Origin: Ulota crispa
Lineage: Eukaryota > Streptophyta > Bryopsida > Orthotrichales > Orthotrichaceae
DNA length: 64,000 nucleotides
Assembly (NCBI GenBank): GCA_963920765.1
Contig: OY987250.1
Coordinates: forward strand, 15,802,409 to 15,866,408
Direction: 5' to 3'
Shown here: positions 25,001-35,300 of the stretch, one piece after another
How positions within the stretch are numbered: the first letter of the stretch is position 1
Layout: each line of letters opens with the position of its first letter
Position numbers and translations under genes: made by a program
The notes under the pieces: generated by a model
Seen by the model: only the letters and a program-made list of their open reading frames with translations
Database searches by the model: none
Told to the model about the DNA's origin: nothing

Positions 25001-27368
25001 TTAGCACCATCAAAATTTCACCAAAGTAACTCAACAAGATGCCGAGATCGTCAACAAGTTTAATCCTTCAACGGTTCATACGTCACATTTGGATCGATAT
25101 ACATTTATACACAGCTTAACAACAAACTACAGAAAGTATGCTTGGAATATAAACTAAAATCTCCAAAAGTAGACAACGATAGATCAATCTCAAAATTTGA
25201 TGCCCAAATATAGCCGATCCATACGGTTAGAATTGTAAACACTGTTCTAGAACTGGAACTGTAAACGCTACTCTAGAATTTGCTTGGCAATGCTTTAAAG
25301 TTATCCACTGAACAAAGCTGCCAACTGTACAGGACATCCAAGAGGATGAACGTGAAAGGGTTAAGGGAGTGCATTTATGTACATTCGATCAATAGACTCC
25401 CGAGCAATTTTGCATTAAAAGGTGACAAGGAGTTCTCGATTCATTACGTATTTTGACAAATTTTCACATACAAGAGCTTCAGAGGACAAAAACCTGAGGG
25501 ATGATAACAGCATCATCGTCTTCTGCAAGAGCCATAGTTTCGAGTCTTTGCATTGCTTCCTTTTCTCGCCACATTTCAATTCCAGACACATCACGCAATG
25601 CATTGATCAAACTTGACTTCCCAACTCCACTTGGTCCAACTACCACTGCAGTTTTCTCTCTCAGCAGCTCCATCACTGGCGCAACTCCAGACCGAGAACG
25701 AACACTGCATATAACAGGATTGTAGCCCCAGCCTGCAATCTTCTCTTTCCATTCTCGAAGTTCCTGCACATGGAAAACCCTAAAAGTTACTCCCTCTGTC
25801 CCTCTAAAAAAGCTCCAAATCAGACACATTTCTTGTACCACTAAAAAAAAAGCTCCCTTTTGCTAATTTCAAACACTAAGAAAGCGTTTGCCATATTCAA
25901 TGATCTCATGGGGGGGGGGCAAGTTAAGCAATTAGAGAGCACTCCTCTCCTAGCAAGCTTGGACTTGCCAATGTGAGGTACCATTATTGCTACTAGTCTT
26001 AAAATCATCAATAAATAATCAATAAATAACGAGGAGCTGGCAGCATGCACAAATATGGTACTTTTTGCTGCATGGAATTTGAGCACCCAAATGGCAACGT
26101 CAAACACCAAAGCTCAAAATTTTGCATACATTTGGTGTATGGTACATTGATTCTATAATGCATGTGTCATTAGCACAAAGTCTACAAAACACAGATAATC
26201 CTTTGCAATGAAGCTTTTAGGACGTTGATAGAGGGACAGAGGGAGTATTTTTCTAGTCTTATCATGGTTTGTTATCCCGGTCGCGAAGTGCCAGAGCCAG
26301 AAGGTCGACATTTAGGGAAAATTTCATGGATACCCTAAAGTTTGCAATAATATTACAAGAAAGAAGTAATATGCGCACAAAGGGAGAAGGAAGTGACATG
26401 CATAACAAAACAAAAGCCTCAAATTTTTGGTCCAAGGGTATTTGTGATATTCCTGAAAAAGCATGGGTATCCATGAAATTACTGCGAACTTCAGAGGTAT
26501 CCGTGAAATTTTCCCTTTCTTTAAATCTGAGGCTTTGGAGAGAGGGAGCTAAGTTAAGCATCTGCTTTGAGATATTAGGATTTGGAGAGATTTTGACCTA
26601 AACTGAACAAAATGGCGTTACCTGGTGAGACACCAAGTCCGCCTTGTTAAGAATCAACGTGAACGGGATCCCGGTGGACTCGGCTTCGACGAGGAACCGA
26701 CTAAGCGCAGTAGGCTCGAGTTTCGGCCGATCAAACGAGAACAAGACAAGCAAATGCTCAACATTCGCAACGGGAGGCTCTGCGATTTCACTCCGCCGGT
26801 CCAACACATCCTCCACCATGCCCCGACGATCCGTCCAGTCGATGCCCGACATCAAAACCCTATCTCCTACCAGCACACGTCGCTTGATCTTCTTCAACAC
26901 CGCTCGAACAACACACAGAAGCTCCGTCCCCGCTTTCGCTCCACAATTCACTTCCCACGCATTCACAGCACTACTACTACTCGTCGACGGCGCATCCTCG
27001 GCCGCTTGATTGTCGCTGCCCGTGCGCTCAATAAAAACGCGCATGAAATTGGCCTGCGCCGCGATCACCTGCCCCACGGCCTGATCCTCCCGCAGCACCA
27101 ATCCGTCCCCGGAACTGGTCTCTTTGTCCTCGAATGTGCTCCGGAACTTCTCGATTCCCGCGTGCCCGATCTTCTTCACGGACTCGTCCACTTTCCAGCG
27201 CTTCGTCTGCTGGTACCGTGAGCCGGATTGGTTCTTCCGTGCTGCGTAAATTTCGAGAGAAGCAGTGAGGCGGATTGAAATTGGAGGTTTCCAGGGTATG
27301 AAAAGGTCGGCGAGTTGGCGAGATACGTTGAGTAGAGTTGTGGTGGCATGGCGATCGAGCATCGCCAT
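22019..27368 (-). CDS. RSGA: Organellar small ribosomal subunit biogenesis GTPase RsgA (YjeQ family), 5 exons
   Basis: Exons (minus strand): 27368-26622, 25763-25494, 24972-24772, 23903-23710, 22181-22019. All introns are GT-AG and phases agree, giving 1575 nt and 524 aa. The family is a circularly permuted GTPase that helps late 30S subunit maturation. Motifs appear in the permuted order: G4 NKAD (241-244), G5-like CSVRSRSG (268-275), P-loop GPSGVGKSS (292-300), G2 threonines (365-366), G3 DTPG (383-386). A zinc knuckle C-x4-C-x-H-x5-C follows (Cys419, Cys424, His426, Cys432), then a basic tail. An OB-fold-like region precedes G4. The first ~50 residues are rich in Ala, Thr, Ser and Arg, and I infer a chloroplast or mitochondrial transit peptide. 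The start is the first ATG that keeps this leader; the downstream Met370 (second codon pair, MAM) is not distinguishable. The gene is head-to-head with MVD. Introns 1, 3 and 4 are mostly transposon sequence. The family call is secure; the organelle is not. Confidence 0.93.
22349..22661. mobile_element. Near-palindromic Mutator-like MITE in RSGA intron 4
   Basis: GGGAAAATTTCATGGATACC at left and its complement at right pair over arms of roughly 150 bp each, leaving a very short loop. As a result both strands encode almost the same peptide (MPYFHRYPCFFRN), which is a mirror artefact. Flanking duplication is unclear because of poly-A. Confidence 0.78.
22790..23066. mobile_element. TTAA-flanked MITE, 277 bp, in RSGA intron 4
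   Basis: TTAA (22790-22793) then CCCTTTAACGTTCATAC; right end GTATGAACTGTTAAAAGGG then TTAA (23063-23066). It is a relative, in opposite orientation, of 25060-25364 (shared GATCAATCTCAAAA, GCATCAACTTTTGA in complement). Confidence 0.78.
23184..23494. mobile_element. Near-palindromic Mutator-like MITE with exact 9-bp duplication
   Basis: TATAATCTA flanks both sides (23175-23183 and 23495-23503). Arms begin GGGAAAATTTCATGGATACC. This copy defines the family's 9-bp target duplication, hence the Mutator-like assignment. It sits in RSGA intron 4. Confidence 0.85.
24034..24745. mobile_element. TA-flanked CACTAAATAGTGCATT element filling RSGA intron 3, with a nested fold-back
   Basis: Left TA/CACCAAATAGTGCATTTC and right ATGCACTATTTAGTG/TA. 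The element is split by a second fold-back at about 24182-24615, whose arms read GACACCATAAATCAACAAAC and the complement GTTTGTTGGTTTATGGTGTC. A partial copy of that inner element lies at 34640-34815 in MVD intron 7. Confidence 0.68.
25060..25364. mobile_element. TTAA-flanked MITE, 305 bp, in RSGA intron 2
   Basis: TTAA (25060-25063) then TCCTTCAACGGTTCATACG; right end GATGAACGTGAAAGGG then TTAA (25361-25364). Related to 22790-23066. Confidence 0.72.
25790..26245. mobile_element. Stowaway-like MITE in RSGA intron 1, beside the 3' splice site
   Basis: TA/CTCCCTCTGTCCCTCTA and TAGAGGGACAGAGGGAG/TA are near-perfect inverted ends. On the minus strand its end lies about 24 nt before the acceptor AG (25765-25764) of exon 2, so the branch point probably lies inside the element. 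Confidence 0.88.
26315..26515. mobile_element. Internally deleted GGGAAAATTTCATG fold-back in RSGA intron 1
   Basis: The right arm is complete but most of the left arm after TTTGCAATA is missing. No clear target duplication. Confidence 0.65.
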
Positions 27369-27529
27369 CGTGAATTGCAGAGTGGAGGTCGCTGGTGTTG
27401 GTCTTGGAGGTGCGAGAAGGAAGGGTGGACACTATCCTGACGACGACGACGACAGGGGTTGGAACTCGTGTCCCGTGAAGGGCCGTTCGCCTTCACCGGA
27501 ACTGCACCTCGACCTCTTTAATATCACAC

Positions 27530-28640
27530 CTACCTAATATCACACTCATATCATATCCCCTAATATCACACTCATATCATATCCCCTAACAGCACACTCC
27601 TGATGTCACAACCCTGAATGTCACACTCCTCATGTTACATCCCTAACATCACACTCTCGATGTCACATCCTCTGATAATGTCACATCTCCTTATTATCAC
27701 ATCCCCTAATGTCAAACCTTCTTAATACCACATCCCCTCATATCATATCCTCTAATACCACATCCCCTAATATCACATCCTTGATGTCACACTCTTGATG
27801 TCACATCCCCTAATATCACATCACCTAATATTACATCCCTTAATGTCACATCTCCTTATCATCACATTCCCTCATGCCACATCCTCTAACATCACACCTC
27901 CTTAATATCACATGCCTAATGCCATACCCCCTAATGTCACACCCTCTAATCCACATTCCCTACTAACTCATCCCCTAATGCCACATTTCCTACTAACTCA
28001 TCCCCTAATGTCATACCTCCTAATGTCACATCCCCTACTGTCACATCATCTGATGCCACACTTCCTTAATATCATACCCCCTAATATCACATCCTCTACA
28101 GTCACATCCTCTAATGTCACACCTCTTTAATATTACACTCCCTAATAGCACATCCCCTAATGTCGCACCCACCTTAATGTCCCACACTCCCACCCTCCTT
28201 CATGTCACACCTTCTTTCATGTCACACCCTCCTTAACCATTAAGCGTTAGATGGGTGGCTGTGCCTGCCCTCTATAGTGGTTTCTACATTGGTGTGGCAG
28301 GTGCTCACCCATTAAAATTTTATTTTACAAAATTGCAAAAGTCAACAATGCATGGTGCCCTCATGAAAATTGCAAGAAGGGCAGCTTGGGACCTAACACC
28401 TTGTTTTTGAATCTTATCACAATTTGGGTTACAAAAAAATATAAATGCATCTCATGAGGGAATTTTTTGCCTTCCATAATGAACCATCTGTTTATGGTCT
28501 CTTCTGAAAAAAATTAGATGAAAAACAACTTTTTTTTGAATCACAAAATCTTTTTTTGAAACTGGAGGACATTTTTTGTCCTTCTCAATGTTTAGGGGTT
28601 AGGGTCACACCCTCCTTAATATCACATATCACATCATACA
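27530..28640. repeat. Degenerate satellite of CACATCCCCTAAT-type units between RSGA and MVD
   Basis: Dozens of imperfect 13-18-bp units (TCACATCCCCTAATA, TCACACCTCCTTAATA) run from about 27530 to 28232, then resume at 28603-28640 after a TTAA element. The array occupies the head-to-head spacer and is C-rich, A-rich and G-poor on the plus strand. No frame in it is credible. Whether it affects either promoter is unknown. Confidence 0.85.
28233..28602. mobile_element. TTAA-flanked MITE, 370 bp, inserted in the satellite
   Basis: Left TTAACCATTAAGCGTTAG; right CAATGTTTAGGGG then TTAG. The interior is the reverse complement of the 371-bp copy at 49637-50007 (GGAGGACA, GCACCATGCATTGTT in complement). 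It sits inside a CTCCTTAATATCAC-type satellite unit, so the insertion target was TTAA. Confidence 0.78.
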
Positions 28641-29099
28641 ATGCAAACCAGTGAGGGGTTATTTTTTGGTTTTCTCACCAATGCTTAAGTGGCATTTTGA
28701 AAATGGTTTGTAGCTTGCTGGCTCCGTCCCTATTTTGATTGGAGTTGAAAGTCGCCCCAACTCATGGATTTTTGGAGCATCACGGGATTTTTTTTGGAGG
28801 TAAAAAATATTCATTAGTCATTTTTTGAAAACATCCTTATAACCATTGCCATTACTTAAGTATTGTATTGAATTGGATTGTACAACACCTCAAAAAAATT
28901 AAAATGCTAGAATAATTTTAAAATGATGACATCAATTTTGAGATTGATAAGGATTTTATGAAAGCCTAGGGTGCAACGTAATTTTCATTATTGCAATCTG
29001 GCATTTTTTTGAAGAAAACTCACCCTTTCTTTTTTCCGATAGGCTTGAAGCTAGCCTTTTTTTTTGAGGCAATTGGGAATTGCCCAACAAAAAAACACG

Positions 29100-29376
29100 G
29101 AAACCAGCTATGTGTGCAATTAGAGAGGGCTCCCTTCTGCCTCTGTGCAAGCCCAGGCTCCAGCAACGCTGTACTCGAAGCGCACGAGACTCTGTCACAG
29201 CTCAGTCGACGCCGGCGGATCCCGAGGGGGCCAACCCCAACCCCGCTTGCGCATTTCCGGAGACCGATCACATTGCCAGTCTCTCATTCCATTTCCACTT
29301 CTCTCTTGCTTCCCCCTCGGCCGGTCTTCTCCCCTTTCGGATCATCAGCGATCATCAGCAGATCGATTGGTAGGCG
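29100..29376 (+). promoter_or_regulatory. Probable MVD promoter and 5' leader
   Basis: GC content rises sharply here compared with both flanks and leads to the MVD start codon at 29377. No clear TATA box is seen. The position is inferred from composition and proximity only. Confidence 0.35.
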
Positions 29377-32300
29377 ATGGGGAAAGACGGGGAGGAGGCA
29401 GCGTGGGTGGTGACGAAGACAGCGCGGGCGCCCAGCAACATCGCGGTGATCAAGTACTGGGGCAAGCGCCACGAGAAGCTCATCCTGCCCATCAATTCCA
29501 GCATCAGCGTCACTCTGGACCCCGACCACCTCTCCGCCATCACCACCGTCGCCGCCAGCCCTGCCTTCCGCTCCGATCGCCTCTGGCTCAACGGCAAGGT
29601 AAGCTTATCTATCGTTGCGACATTGCCCCCCCCCCCCCCCCCCCCCGGAATAGCGATTAGGCCATCGAGCAGTATACGAATACTCTGTTTTCTGAAATGC
29701 TCTGTTTTCTGAGAAGTTTGCTGTGTGTTTAAATGCTCTGTTTTCTGAGAGCTTCGCTGTTTGTATAAATACTCTGTTCTTGAGAACTTTGCTGTGTACA
29801 TAAATACTCTGTTTTCGTGAGAACTTTGCTGTGTGTATAAGTACTCTGTTTTCTGAGAACTTTGCTGTGTGTAGAAATACTCTGTTTTCTGAGAGCTTTG
29901 CTATGTATAGAAATGCGCTGTTTCCTGAGAACTTTGGTGTGTGTATACATTGCCCCCTTTGAAAGCGATTAGGTCATTGAGCAGTTCGAATATTCTGTTT
30001 CCTGAAATTTGCTGTGTATGAATACTCTGTTTTGTTTTCTGCAAACTTTGCGTGCAGGAAGTGTCAGTGCACGGCGAGAGGTACAAGAATTGTTTGCGGG
30101 AGATGCGAGCACGAGCTACTGACGTGGTGATCGAATCAAGCGGGGAGGTGATTAGCAAAGAGGACTGGAACCATGTGCACATTCATATCGCCTCCGAAAA
30201 CAACTTCCCTACTGCTGCTGGCCTGGCCTCCTCTGCTGCTGGCTTCGCTTGTTTAGGTCAAAAACACAATCCATGTCTCCTTTCGCTTTTGTGTTCAAAC
30301 CAAGTGGAATTGTTGATATCATTCTTCTGTGAATACCAGGATCTGACCTAAAATGGAACTTAATTCGGGAATGGAGAATTGTTTGATTGTTGTCAAAGAG
30401 CAAATGCAACGCCGAGCAAGTTGTCTCGTAACTTTTGGAGCTGTATTGAGTTTGTTATGAAATCGCTGAAGTTACTATGGCGTCTTTCCCATTCCATGGA
30501 TTAGATTGTGCTTACTTGGACTTTCTTAGCTTGAAACAGCCTCCTTTCATGAGTAGATCAAAACCTAAATCACTTTCCATTCATGGAGTCCATGAATATA
30601 TGGAATGTGTTACGCAATGGGTTTTCTAGAACCGGTTATTGCTTTTACCAAATATTGCATTTAGGTTATCCTATACTAATTTCTTGACATTATATAGATA
30701 TTTACAAACCAATGGAGTCCAGGTTGTAAAACATGTGAAATCCTAGTCTCTTGAGAGTTGAATGCGCCTCCAAGTGGCCAAGCCATGAGTCATGAGGTAA
30801 CTTTCCGGGGTAAGGCAACCTAAATGTAATATATTCAGTGTAGTGAATAAGCATGCAAGATCACGCAGATATTTAGTAAGCTGAGCAAGGTTGAGCTCAA
30901 TGGATCACGTGGTGACCGGCGCTAAGCAAAGCATTACCTTACACAACAGGTTACTTGCCGTCCAAATCTTAGTTTGTGCCGATATCTAGCAAGCTAAATA
31001 AGGTCAAGCACAATGGATCATGTGGTGACTGGCACCACGAGACGCATTACCTCTTATAACCGGTTTCTTCCAGTCCAAATCCTAGTTTGTGACTAGTTGT
31101 GTCGGTGGTGTTTATTGCCATGTTGTGCCATCTCCATCTTTCAACACCTTGTTCATATTTTTTTCTCCTCGGCTTAATTACCAGTTTTAAACCATTCTCC
31201 TGAGATTCAGTTCAATGAGGGTGAGCCACGTTGGCAGACTTTAGGCAAGAACCATTTATGTGGCAATTTTCAATGGCTTTGGCAACTCTGATTTCCATCT
31301 TTGATTGTTACAGTGTATGCTCTCTCCCAACTTATGGGAGTTAAGGAGCAATACGAAGGGGAACTCTCGGCAATAGCGCGGTACATTGCGTTCCCATGGC
31401 TTTCAATGGCCGCTTTCTCGTATTAGAATGGAATTCTACTTAATTATGTTCGTATCACCAGTTTTGAAAGGATTCTTATACACTGATAAATATATAATTT
31501 GAATACCGTACGAACAAGTTATCAGTTTTCAATGGTAGGGGAGAATAACTATGCATAGGATTTTAGTTTTTAGGAAAATTTCATGGATACCCCTGAAGTT
31601 TGTCATATTTACATAGATACCCCTGGTTTTTCAGAAATTACATGAATACCCTTGGTCCATAATTTTCAGGCGTTTGTTTTGTTTGTTTTGTTATGCACGC
31701 TACTTCTTTCATGACCAATGTTAAAACAAGGAGTGCAACAGAACATAAAAGAAGCAGCGTGCACACAAGAGAGAAAGAAGTGGCATGCACAATATAACAA
31801 ACGCCTGAAAATTATGGACCGGAGGTATTTGTGTAATTTCTGAAAAACCAAGGGTATCTATGTAAATATGGCAAACTTCGGGGAATTCATGAAATTTTCT
31901 CTAGTTTGTAGCTTCTTCTTTTTTAATGTGGTTTTTAAATATGTATTTGTCGGTAACATTTATCCCACTTTATGTATTACAGGGTTTAGTATTTCATACC
32001 TGGTTTGGGGTTCTGGGGTAACAAGTGTGTATTTGTGGATGCAGGCTTGGCTCTGGTAGTGCTTGTCGCAGCCTCTATGGTGGTTTTGTAAAGTGGAATA
32101 TGGGTCAGGTAGTTGGCAAGCTCTATCCATATTTCTTCTTCTTATTTTAATACACTTTTTTTTTCATATATATTTGTTTGGTATGTATGTTTTACGTTTT
32201 CTTTTAGTTTTTGATTTTCCTTTGCTACCAATGGGAAGGTATGAGCAATGATGGGTGATGCCCTGTTGCTGCTGCAAGGGTAGGAGGCAGATGGGAAGGA

Positions 32301-35300
32301 TAGCATTGCAGTGCAGCTCGCAGAAGCCTCACATTGGGACGACCTTGTGATCATCATCGCTGTGGTAAAGCTCTCTCAGCAACTGCTATTTTTAACAATT
32401 TTGCAATGGAAAACTTCGGAATGGTGGATGTTGTCATTCATGCACTATGCTTATGTACCCTCAATTAGGCTAAAGATTTGACATTGGGTTTGATTTTGGG
32501 TTTCAACATAAAGCTTTTGCATCCAATGGATGGACGACGCTATTTTGTGAGTATAAATTAGTGAGCCAAAGATTCTATAATTGGGAACCGATTTCTGAGC
32601 TCAAAACCAATGAAGAAACTAAAATAAAGGCAAATTTTTCAAGAGACGGAAATTTAAAATACACAATTATAGGGTCCTATGTACACAATTTTAAATGAAA
32701 TTTAGTATTTCGACAAAAATTCTAAGCTCACGGCTCACAACTCCTATCTCACAATATAGCATTCACCTCCAATGGATAACCCAATTTCAAATCAGCAAAT
32801 TGTGCTTTAGTTTTCAAATTGAACCCTCAATTGTGACGACTCGGTTTTTTCTTGATTTAGGCAATATTTTTGGTGCCAAAAAATAACCATATAAACGACC
32901 TTGTCGTGAACAAAACAAATTGGACCGGCCTTCAACATAAAACCTTGCAACTTAGTTCATGGCCTATGGTTTATTTTGGTGCTTTTTAAAATAAGGCCAA
33001 CGATTAGGCTTTATTGTAAAGTGGTCGTAAGACTTGTGCTTTGTTTCTTTTTGCTGAAATGTGTGATACGGTAATGCAGGTGAGCTCTCGTCAAAAGGAG
33101 ACCAGTAGCACCGCAGGAATGCAGGAAAGCGTTCGGACCAGTCCTCTTCTCAAGTTCCGAGCTCAGGTATGAACACTTTTTTTTAACACCTGAAGAATCT
33201 CGAAGTCTAAAATGGGCCGCATGTTGTGGCTGTTGGTTTTGAGCAGGTCCTATGGGGACTTTCTTCTGTCCAAATTTATTTGTTTTTTCCCTGTACATGC
33301 AATGTTCTCCACTGATTCTAGTGATATAAAATTTGGCCTCCCTCAATGTTATCCCTTTTGTGTAGTTACAGACACTCATGTCTATAAAATATAATCTAGG
33401 ACACTTCAATCTAAATTTTGGACTTTACTAGTACCCCTTTAGCTATTGGAGAATTCATTTGTAATCTTTAGTACAATTCCTCTCAGATCCAAGTGCTTAA
33501 TAATTCCTAAAGGAATATGACATTGGTGTCACTAATCAATTACAAATGAAGGGGATGTTTTAACACGACAATTCATCAAACTGGTTGTCCTCAAACTAGG
33601 GTTGTCATTTAAGTTAGCTCTTTCTCAACTTGACATGTCAAGTGTTGTATTAGATATAGGGTGTCAAGTTTTTGAGTTTAAGCCCTAAATTTGTACTCGT
33701 CTTCATGCAATCCTATTTCCTTTAAAAAAAAAACGCACATGCGTTGAGAAATGCCATGTAATTGTCTAGTTGCATCAAGTTCTTGAAAGTTCTTAATGTA
33801 GGGTAGCCTTTGTGGAGGTCAAAGGTGTTGCTGACATTCTATTTAGACAGAACATTTTTGATGTCATGTTTGACGTCTTGCTGCATTTGTCACGGTAGGC
33901 AAAAAATTGTTTTTTGTTGAATCAAAGCTTCTTGTTGTTGTTGTTGGAGTGAGAAATCTTGGTAAGACGGAACCAAAACATGTGTGACTTGAAACAGTTG
34001 GTCTACACGAATATTTCTCATTATGAAAGTCCCTTGAAAAGTTTTATTTGCACAAATATTTTTCATTATGAAAGTCCTTTGAAAAGTCTTACTTAAGTTA
34101 CAGGTAAGGATATCCTCGTTGCAGCTTCTAACTTTCTTTTGTGATGGGGCTATTTAGGAGGTGGTGCCAAAACGCATAGAGCAGATGGAGAAAGCCATCA
34201 AGTCCATGGACTTTGCCGAGTTTGCAAACCTCACCTGTGCAGACAGCAATCAGTTCCATGCAACCTGCCTTGACACTTCCCCTCCGATTTTCTATCTGAA
34301 CGACACTTCTCGCAGGCAAACCTTCAAAACAACCAAAAAGTTTCCTTCTTCCTTTCAATTGTTGGGGTTAGGGTAGTGAAAGTGTTTGTCTTTCACATGT
34401 TATTTTCATGAAATTTTAGGATACAATTTTTAAAGTGGTTGAAGGCAGGATTCTTTTTTCACTAGGGTAATGTTTCGCCAGAATCTTACCTCGTCTTGAC
34501 ACTGGCTACCTTAACATTAAAAAAAGAATTGGGTGAAAAACTAGATGAAATTGCCAATTCCCTCTCAAAGATGTGTGTCCAAATTGGGATGAAACTTACT
34601 GACATGCTGCAAGACAGCATAAAGAAACAAAGACTAACAACCATATGATCCCTCAATAAGTTGAAACTCGTTGTAACTATTCGTAAAAAGGTCTTAGAAT
34701 AAAAGTTACAAAAACAGTTTGGTGTTATTGTTTGCCAAAAAAAACGTTCTTGGCGTTCAAACTTGGCAACTAATTGATATTCTTGGCCAGAAATTTGTTG
34801 GTTTATGGTGTCTTGCAGTATATTAATTTATGGATGAACATGCACACATAAATGATTCTATCCTTTTCTTGCATTCTAGGGTGTGTGTCACTTGACTATT
34901 AAAAAAAAAAAAACTCTTGGGTGAAGGGTTAAGGAAGGTTATTCTTGCTGGATGCAGGCTGATTGGTTTGGTGGAGCGATGGAATCGCCATGCTGGAGAA
35001 CCTCAGGTATCGCTTGTTAAATTCTCTGTTTTGTGGTGTTTACCTTAGAATCAAACAAGTTCTAGAGCTGTTGTTGTCCCTCTCAATTAGAAAACCCTAC
35101 TTTTGAGTTTGGCAAGCATGGATTAATCATTTAATTATTCTTCGAAACAATAAACATTATCTTATTATTGGGTATCACAAATATGAAGGTTAGATTGTAA
35201 CTTATTGGAGCGGTAGGTACGCAAACGACTTAACCATCCAAGGTTTTAGTGAAACACTAGTTCATGGCTGTCCAATTTCTTTTTTGTCTACCCCCTAAAA

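Noticed and set aside
26625-27537. Plus-strand frames of up to 198 aa opposite RSGA exon 1
   Set aside because: They are antisense shadows of a GC-rich exon whose minus-strand frame carries conserved RsgA sequence.
29145-29660. 171-aa plus-strand frame overlapping MVD exon 1
   Set aside because: It is out of frame with the conserved MVD sequence and reflects the GC-rich leader.
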